Of a DNA stretch of 64,000 nucleotides, positions 58,300-64,000 are shown piece by piece. Origin of the DNA: Photorhabdus khanii NC19. Its GTDB lineage: Bacteria > Pseudomonadota > Gammaproteobacteria > Enterobacterales > Enterobacteriaceae. Position numbers and translations under genes: made by a program. Below the pieces are notes generated by a model. The model was given only the letters and a program-made list of their open reading frames with translations, was not told the DNA's origin and did not search any database. The DNA lies in the NCBI RefSeq assembly GCF_000517265.1, contig NZ_AYSJ01000004.1, forward strand, positions 104,996 to 168,995. The letters run 5' to 3'. Numbering within the stretch: position 1 is the stretch's first letter; every line of letters begins with the position of its first letter.

Positions 58300-59424
58300 C
58301 TATTTGGTCAAATCATCAAAAAATTTCTTTACGCCATCAAAGAAACTTTTAGAACGTGGGCTGTTGGTTTCGCCACCAGTACCACCTAAAGATTCTCCCA
58401 ATTCACGCAGTAATTCTTTCTGTCTTTCGTTCAATTTAACCGGAGTTTCTACTACCACCCGGCACAGTAAATCACCCTGAACGCCGCCACGGACAGATTT
58501 AACACCTTTACCTTTCATGCGGAACATCTTACCTGTCTGGGTTTCAGCAGGTATTTTCAGTTTCACACGGCCATCAAGGGTTGGGACTTCGATTTCCCCA
58601 CCCAGTGCCGCCATGGCAAAGTTAACTGGCACTTCACAATAGAGATTATTTTCTTCACGCTCGAAAATATGGTGCTTTTTCACCTGTACCTGAACATACA
58701 AATCACCTGCCGGTGCGCCCTTACCACCCGCTTCACCCTCACCACTCAGGCGAATGCGATCACCGGTGTCTACACCAGCCGGGATCTTAACAGACAGCGT
58801 TTTATATTTTTCGACACGACCATGACCATGACACTTGTTACAAGAATCTTTAATGATCTGACCACGCCCATGACAATGTGGGCAAGGTTGCTGAACGGTG
58901 AAGAAACCCTGACGCATATGAACCTGACCAGAACCCTGACAGGTTGAACAGGTGACAGGGCTGGTACCGGCTTTAGCACCACTGCCATGACAGGCATCAC
59001 AGGTTTCCAATGTCGGGATACGGATCTCTTTGGTCACACCACGAACCGCTTCTTCCAGTGTCAGTTCCATGCTGTAACGCAAATCAGCACCGCGGCTTGG
59101 ACGCTGCTGACGACGACCACCACCGAAGATATCACCGAAAACGTCACCAAAGATATCACTGAAATCAGCACCGCCACCACCGCCGCCCATGCCACCTTGC
59201 TCAAAAGCAGCATGACCATATTGGTCATAAGCAGCCCGTTTCTGATCGTCAGTCAGAATTTCATAGGCTTCTTTAACTTCTTTGAATTTGCCTTCCGCAT
59301 CTTTATCGCCCTGATTACGATCAGGATGATATTTCATTGCCAGCCGTTTATAGGCTTTTTTAATCTCTTTTTCGTCGGCTGTTTTGGAGACCCCCAAAAC
59401 TTCGTAACAATCTCTTTTTGCCAT
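58300..59424 (-). CDS. dnaJ: Chaperone DnaJ (Hsp40)
   Basis: Co-chaperone that delivers unfolded clients to DnaK and stimulates its ATPase. It has 374 residues. J-domain with HPD (KYHPDRNQ), Gly/Phe-rich linker, a zinc-binding domain with four CxxCxGxG repeats ([32 protein letters not shown]) and the C-terminal substrate-binding domains. It lies 110 bases after dnaK. Confidence 0.97.
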   Translation of the reverse strand: MAKRDCYEVLGVSKTADEKEIKKAYKRLAMKYHPDRNQGDKDAEGKFKEVKEAYEILTDDQKRAAYDQYGHAAFEQGGMGGGGGGADFSDIFGDVFGDIFGGGRRQQRPSRGADLRYSMELTLEEAVRGVTKEIRIPTLETCDACHGSGAKAGTSPVTCSTCQGSGQVHMRQGFFTVQQPCPHCHGRGQIIKDSCNKCHGHGRVEKYKTLSVKIPAGVDTGDRIRLSGEGEAGGKGAPAGDLYVQVQVKKHHIFEREENNLYCEVPVNFAMAALGGEIEVPTLDGRVKLKIPAETQTGKMFRMKGKGVKSVRGGVQGDLLCRVVVETPVKLNERQKELLRELGESLGGTGGETNSPRSKSFFDGVKKFFDDLTK

Positions 59425-59449
59425 CTCTTATTTTACCCTTAACATGCGC

Positions 59450-59481
59450 GCACGGGCGCAGAGTTCCCTCAACGCCCGTGC
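59450..59481 (-). other. Hairpin in the dnaK-dnaJ intergenic region
   Basis: GCACGGGCG / CGCCCGTGC, a nine-pair G/C-rich stem with a 14-base loop on the minus strand transcript. No T-run follows, so it may be an mRNA processing or stability element that lowers dnaJ relative to dnaK. Confidence 0.5.
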
Positions 59482-59534
59482 CGGTTAATCAGCAACAGTT
59501 GTTATCCACTGTCACTGCGCCCGCTAAGGGCTAA

Positions 59535-61442
59535 TCATTTTTTGTCTTTAACTTCTTCGAATTCAGCGTCTACAACGTTGTCATCTTTTTTCGCGCTGTC
59601 ACCCGCGTCTGCTGCACCAGCCTGAGCCTGCTGCTGAGCAATTTCCAATAGTTTAGCGGAAGCCTGAACCAGAGCCTGAATTTTCGCTTCGATATCCGCT
59701 TTATCTTCGCCTTTAGCGGCAGTTTCCAATGCAGTTACCGCGCTTTCAATAGCTGTTTTATCTTCTGCTGGCAGTTTGTCACCCGCTTCTTCTACTTGTT
59801 TACGAGTACCGTGAACAAGTTGATCTGCCTGGTTACGCGTCTGTACCAACTCTTCAAACTTACGATCAGATTCAGCGTTAGCTTCTGCATCACGAACCAT
59901 CTGTTGGATCTCTTCCTCATTCAGACCAGAAGAAGCCTTAATGGTGATCTGCTGTTCGCGGCCACTGTTTTTATCTTTAGCAGATACGTGCAGAATGCCG
60001 TCGGCATCGATGTCAAAAGTGACTTCGATCTGAGGCATACCACGAGGTGCCGGCTGAATACCATCCAGATTGAACTGACCCAGAGATTTGTTATCGCCGG
60101 AACGTTTACGCTCACCCTGCAATACATGGATAGTTACCGCAGATTGGTTATCTTCTGCCGTAGAGAACACCTGGCTGTGTTTAGTTGGGATAGTGGTGTT
60201 TTTCGTAATGAGGGAAGTCATCACGCCGCCCATCGTTTCGATACCCAGAGACAGAGGCGTTACGTCCAGAAGCAATACGTCTTTCACATCACCAGCCAGA
60301 ACACCGCCCTGTACCGCAGCACCCATCGCTACCGCTTCGTCAGGGTTCACGTCTTTACGTGGTTCTTTACCGAAGAAGTCAGCAACCACTTTCTGCACCA
60401 TTGGCATACGGGTCTGACCGCCCACCAGAATCACATCTTGCACATCAGAAACTGACAGTCCAGCATCTTGCAATGCAACCCGTACCGGCTCCATACAACG
60501 TTTAACCAGGTCTTCTACTAGTGATTCCAGTTTCGCACGGGTCACTTTGATGTTCATGTGCTTAGGACCCGTTGCATCCGCAGTGATGTACGGCAGGTTA
60601 ACATCGGTCTGCTGTGCAGAAGAAAGCTCAATTTTTGCTTTTTCCGCCGCTTCTTTCAGACGTTGCATTGCCAGTGGATCATTACGCAAATCAATGCCCT
60701 GATCTTTCTTAAATTCGTCAACCAGATAGTTGATCATACGGCTGTCGAAATCTTCACCACCCAAGTGAGTATCACCGTTGGTTGCAAGAACTTCATAGGT
60801 TTTTTCGCCGTCAACTTCATCAATTTCGATAATAGAGATATCGAAAGTACCGCCACCCAGGTCATAAACCGCGATAGTACGGTTACCCACTTCTCTGTCC
60901 AGGCCGTAAGCCAGTGCAGCTGCGGTTGGTTCGTTGATAATACGTTTTACTTCCAGACCTGCGATACGACCTGCGTCTTTTGTTGCCTGACGCTGAGCAT
61001 CGTTGAAATAGGCAGGTACAGTGATAACTGCTTCAGTTACCGGCTCACCCAAGTAGTCTTCAGCTGTTTTCTTCATTTTCTTCAGAACTTCAGCAGAAAC
61101 CTGAGGAGGAGCCATTTTCTGGTCTTTCACTTCCAGCCATGCGTCACCGTTATCTGCCGCAATGATTTTGTATGGCATGATAGCTACGTCACGTTGTGCT
61201 TCTTCGTCCTGGAAACGACGACCAATCAGACGCTTAATAGCAAACAGCGTATTTTGCGGGTTAGTAACAGCCTGACGTTTAGCCGGTTGACCAACCAGAG
61301 TTTCACCATCCTGGGTATATGCAATAATGGAAGGAGTTGTACGATCACCTTCGCTGTTTTCCAGTACACGAGCTGTCGTGCCATCCATAATAGCTACACA
61401 AGAGTTGGTAGTTCCCAAGTCGATACCAATAATTTTACCCAT
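59535..61442 (-). CDS. dnaK: Chaperone DnaK (Hsp70)
   Basis: Central ATP-dependent chaperone, 635 residues (638 in E. coli). The ATPase domain starts [20 protein letters not shown], with the phosphate motifs [16 protein letters not shown] and [10 protein letters not shown]. Then come the linker ([10 protein letters not shown]) and peptide-binding domain, and the acidic C-terminal tail. Expressed from a sigma-32 promoter just upstream. Confidence 0.98.
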   Translation of the reverse strand: MGKIIGIDLGTTNSCVAIMDGTTARVLENSEGDRTTPSIIAYTQDGETLVGQPAKRQAVTNPQNTLFAIKRLIGRRFQDEEAQRDVAIMPYKIIAADNGDAWLEVKDQKMAPPQVSAEVLKKMKKTAEDYLGEPVTEAVITVPAYFNDAQRQATKDAGRIAGLEVKRIINEPTAAALAYGLDREVGNRTIAVYDLGGGTFDISIIEIDEVDGEKTYEVLATNGDTHLGGEDFDSRMINYLVDEFKKDQGIDLRNDPLAMQRLKEAAEKAKIELSSAQQTDVNLPYITADATGPKHMNIKVTRAKLESLVEDLVKRCMEPVRVALQDAGLSVSDVQDVILVGGQTRMPMVQKVVADFFGKEPRKDVNPDEAVAMGAAVQGGVLAGDVKDVLLLDVTPLSLGIETMGGVMTSLITKNTTIPTKHSQVFSTAEDNQSAVTIHVLQGERKRSGDNKSLGQFNLDGIQPAPRGMPQIEVTFDIDADGILHVSAKDKNSGREQQITIKASSGLNEEEIQQMVRDAEANAESDRKFEELVQTRNQADQLVHGTRKQVEEAGDKLPAEDKTAIESAVTALETAAKGEDKADIEAKIQALVQASAKLLEIAQQQAQAGAADAGDSAKKDDNVVDAEFEEVKDKK

Positions 61443-61609
61443 CTAAACGCCTCCACAAGAAATTCGTAATCAGTCAAGTTGCTAATCAATATGAGGATGG
61501 TTATCTGCTTTTCAACGGCACCTATTTTTATTGCCTCTATGCGATTCCTCACCTTTGCTTATATACATCAGCTGTATAGGACAGCGATTAGCAACCGCGG
61601 TTGATTATA

Positions 61610-61637
61610 AGATGGGGCCGTTAAAACCATCATCAAG
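61610..61637 (-). promoter_or_regulatory. Sigma-32 heat-shock promoter of dnaK
   Basis: On the minus strand CTTGATG (61631-61637), 14 bases, CCCATCT (61610-61616), embedded in CCCCCCTTGATGATGG and GGCCCCATCTTAT. This is almost the same as the E. coli dnaK P1 promoter. The intergenic region 61443-61756 holds this promoter, the dnaK leader and the satP start region. Confidence 0.9.
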
Positions 61638-61756
61638 GGGGGCGTGAAAAAAAAACCTTTTTATTATTTCACAGGTCATTGTTTCCTTGCTGACAGATCA
61701 TTATGATTCGCCACCTTTGCTATTTATTACTTTTACGATTTTCTTTCAGAGGACTT

Positions 61757-62323
61757 ATGAGCACTAATCAGTTGGCAAATCCCGGCCCTTTAGGTTTGAT
61801 GGGTTTCGGCATGACAACCATTCTGCTTAATCTGCACAACGCAGGTTTCTTTCCACTGGCATCAGTTGTCCTGAGCATGGGCATTTTTTATGGCGGTCTG
61901 GCCCAAATACTGGCGGGACTTTTTGAATATAAGAAAGGCAATACTTTTGCCGCAACGGCTTTCACCTCTTATGGGCTGTTTTGGCTCAGTCTAGTCGGGT
62001 TACTGTTTCTGCCAAAAATGGGACTGGCAGAAGCCACCAGCAGTCAGTATTTGGCGGTATATCTTGGTTTGTGGGGTGTTTTTACTCTGTTTATGTTCTT
62101 TGGCACCTTCAAGACTAACCGCGTACTCCAGTTTATCTTTGGTGGCCTGACACTGTTATTCGCTTTGTTAGCCATTGGCAACTTTACTGGAAATACCGCG
62201 CTTCTGACGATTGCCGGTTATGAAGGGATCATTTGTGGCGTCAGTGCGTTTTATCTGGCCATGGCGGAAGTACTGAATGAACAGTATGGCCGCACTATCC
62301 TGCCTATTGGCGAGATAAAATAG
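61757..62323 (+). CDS. satP: Succinate-acetate/proton symporter SatP (YaaH)
   Basis: GPR1/FUN34/YaaH family membrane protein with six helices. ATG 61757 ([18 protein letters not shown]) gives exactly the 188 residues of E. coli SatP and has AGAGGA upstream. The family signature [18 protein letters not shown] is intact. Imports acetate and succinate. Divergent from dnaK as in E. coli. Its TAG directly abuts the convergent galK stop. Confidence 0.94.
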   Translation: MSTNQLANPGPLGLMGFGMTTILLNLHNAGFFPLASVVLSMGIFYGGLAQILAGLFEYKKGNTFAATAFTSYGLFWLSLVGLLFLPKMGLAEATSSQYLAVYLGLWGVFTLFMFFGTFKTNRVLQFIFGGLTLLFALLAIGNFTGNTALLTIAGYEGIICGVSAFYLAMAEVLNEQYGRTILPIGEIK

Positions 62324-63523
62324 TCATAAACCGCGGGTTGGAAGAGGGAAAGTTTTCTCACTCCCTCTTTCAACTAAGCTTGCACCATCCATAGCCTGAC
62401 ACACATAAAGGGTCTCTTTCAGACCTGTCGATGCAAAATAGTGTTGTTCTACCGCGGCCTTAACAGCATCAACCTGTACTTGTGGCACTAACGCAACCAC
62501 ACAACCGCCAAATCCCCCTCCAGTCATTCTTACCCCACCCTGTTTACCGATAACTTGCTTCACAATATCAACCAAGATATCAATTTCAGGTACGGTAATT
62601 TCAAAGTCATCACGCATTGACTGATGTGATTGTGCCATGAGTTCCGCGATTAACGATATATCACCACCGGCCATTAATGCTTTTGCTGCCAAAAGCGTAC
62701 GCTCATTTTCTGTGATCACATGGCGTGCACGTTTAGCGACTACCCCATCAAGCTCAAAGATACGCTTTTCAAACTCATCTATTGTCACATCCCGTAAAGC
62801 TTTAACACCAAATAATGCCGCCGCTTGCTCACATTGAGTCCGGCGAATATTATATTCACTGCCAACCAATTCTCGTTTCTTATTTGAATTAATAATAATA
62901 ACCGCTATATCTTTAGGCATAGACACAGCCTGAATGGTTAAATTCCGACAATCAATTAATAACGCATAATTATTTTTCCCTTCTGCTGAAATTAATTGAT
63001 CCATAATGCCGCAATGACATCCCACAAATTCATTTTCCGCCTGCTGTCCATTTAGCGCAATTTCTGTTTGACTAATCGTTAAGTGGTAAAGGGTTTTAAA
63101 TGTTTGACCAATAGCCGTTTCCAATGCAGCCGATGAGCTTAATCCAGCGCCCTGCGGCACATTACCCGTCACGACAATATCTGCCCCTTTAAATACATAT
63201 CCACGATGGAGCAAATACTTCACAACCCCTCGAATATAATTAGCCCACATTTTACTTTCGTGAAATATAATAGGCTGACTGATATCAAACTCATCTAATT
63301 GATTACCATAATCAACTGAAACAACACGAATAATATTGTCCTGTCGCTTCGCCGCAGCAACCACAACTTGGTAATTAATGGCACATGGCAATACAAAGCC
63401 GTCATTATAATCAGTATGCTCTCCAATCAAATTAACCCGACCTGGCGCTTGAATAATATGTGTCGGTGTATAATGGAATACTGAATTAAAAATATCTTTA
63501 GCACAATTAATTAAAGTTTTCAT
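62324..63523 (-). CDS. galK: Galactokinase
   Basis: Phosphorylates galactose to galactose 1-phosphate (Leloir pathway). ATG 63523 (a GTG three bases earlier is possible) gives 399 residues, 17 more than E. coli GalK. The extra residues are mainly a C-terminal extension ([18 protein letters not shown]). Galactose-binding [18 protein letters not shown]-binding [14 protein letters not shown] and the third motif [14 protein letters not shown] are intact. It follows galT by 66 bases. Confidence 0.95.
   Translation of the reverse strand: MKTLINCAKDIFNSVFHYTPTHIIQAPGRVNLIGEHTDYNDGFVLPCAINYQVVVAAAKRQDNIIRVVSVDYGNQLDEFDISQPIIFHESKMWANYIRGVVKYLLHRGYVFKGADIVVTGNVPQGAGLSSSAALETAIGQTFKTLYHLTISQTEIALNGQQAENEFVGCHCGIMDQLISAEGKNNYALLIDCRNLTIQAVSMPKDIAVIIINSNKKRELVGSEYNIRRTQCEQAAALFGVKALRDVTIDEFEKRIFELDGVVAKRARHVITENERTLLAAKALMAGGDISLIAELMAQSHQSMRDDFEITVPEIDILVDIVKQVIGKQGGVRMTGGGFGGCVVALVPQVQVDAVKAAVEQHYFASTGLKETLYVCQAMDGASLVERGSEKTFPLPTRGL
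62342..62369. terminator. Hairpin inside the 3' end of galK, probable satP terminator
   Basis: AAGAGGGA / TCCCTCTT with a 12-base loop, then TTCAAC on the plus strand. It begins 18 bases beyond the satP stop but lies within the coding C-terminal extension of galK. Confidence 0.5.
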
Positions 63524-63589
63524 CACTTTATTCTCAAATATAGCGTTAACCGCACGATACTTTCAATGAAATATCGCCACCGGGCATAA

Positions 63590-64000
<411 letters not shown>

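Noticed and set aside
59796..61469. Plus-strand open frames of 219 and 303 codons antisense to dnaK
   Set aside because: Known artefact of dnaK codon composition; low-complexity aromatic and Thr-rich translations with no start signals.

Overview
The window is a chromosomal segment of a gammaproteobacterium of the order Enterobacterales. Moderate to low G+C, E. coli-like gene order with local rearrangement, protein lengths close to E. coli, and an AT-rich accessory segment point to the Morganellaceae, most likely Photorhabdus (or Xenorhabdus). The genus is inferred from general resemblance, not from a search. Most of the window is ordinary core genome. Layout: (1) 1-12240, mostly minus strand: ptrA (cut by the left edge), recC and the minor pseudopilin cluster ppdC-ygdB-ppdB-ppdA, then a small insertion zone with a broken HigBA-like remnant and an intact RelE/ParE-type toxin-antitoxin pair, then thyA-lgt-ptsP-rppH. 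(2) 12359-15823, plus strand: a TPP riboswitch followed by the thiamine ABC importer thiBPQ. (3) 15824-19950, an AT-rich accessory island: a decayed type VI secretion cassette (hcp with an internal deletion, a lysozyme/transglycosylase-like effector broken by an in-frame TGA and a frameshift, and an intact small membrane protein that looks like its immunity partner), then a two-gene operon for a clavaminate-synthase-like Fe(II)/2-oxoglutarate dioxygenase and an AEC-family exporter. (4) 20154-34285: polB, rapA, rluA, a 30-residue membrane peptide gene, djlA, and the envelope/housekeeping operon lptD-surA-pdxA-rsmA-apaG-apaH. (5) 34330-47305: folA, a LysE-family exporter, carB-carA with E. coli-like tandem promoters and two ARG boxes, dapB, and the ribF-ileS-lspA-fkpB-ispH operon. 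(6) 47579-50599: rpsT (TTG start), nhaR, nhaA and a 53-residue membrane protein gene.

(7) 50698-58200 is a beta-glucoside utilisation locus. A LicT/BglG antiterminator and a complete IIBCA permease are transcribed leftward. A IIBC permease lacking IIA, a GH1 6-phospho-beta-glucosidase and an outer-membrane porin are transcribed rightward. The 450-base divergent region carries a good CRP-like site, a clear ribonucleic antiterminator (RAT) site overlapping a terminator on the rightward side, and a diverged RAT-like hairpin in the leftward licT leader. Taken together: porin uptake, PTS phosphorylation, hydrolysis, and antitermination control. (8) 58300-64000: dnaJ and dnaK behind a textbook sigma-32 promoter, satP, galK and the end of galT (cut by the right edge).

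The parts most worth following up are the decayed Hcp/effector cassette with its surviving immunity-like gene, the dioxygenase/exporter operon, the toxin-antitoxin insertion zone beside thyA, the divergent antitermination region, and two very short membrane-protein genes.
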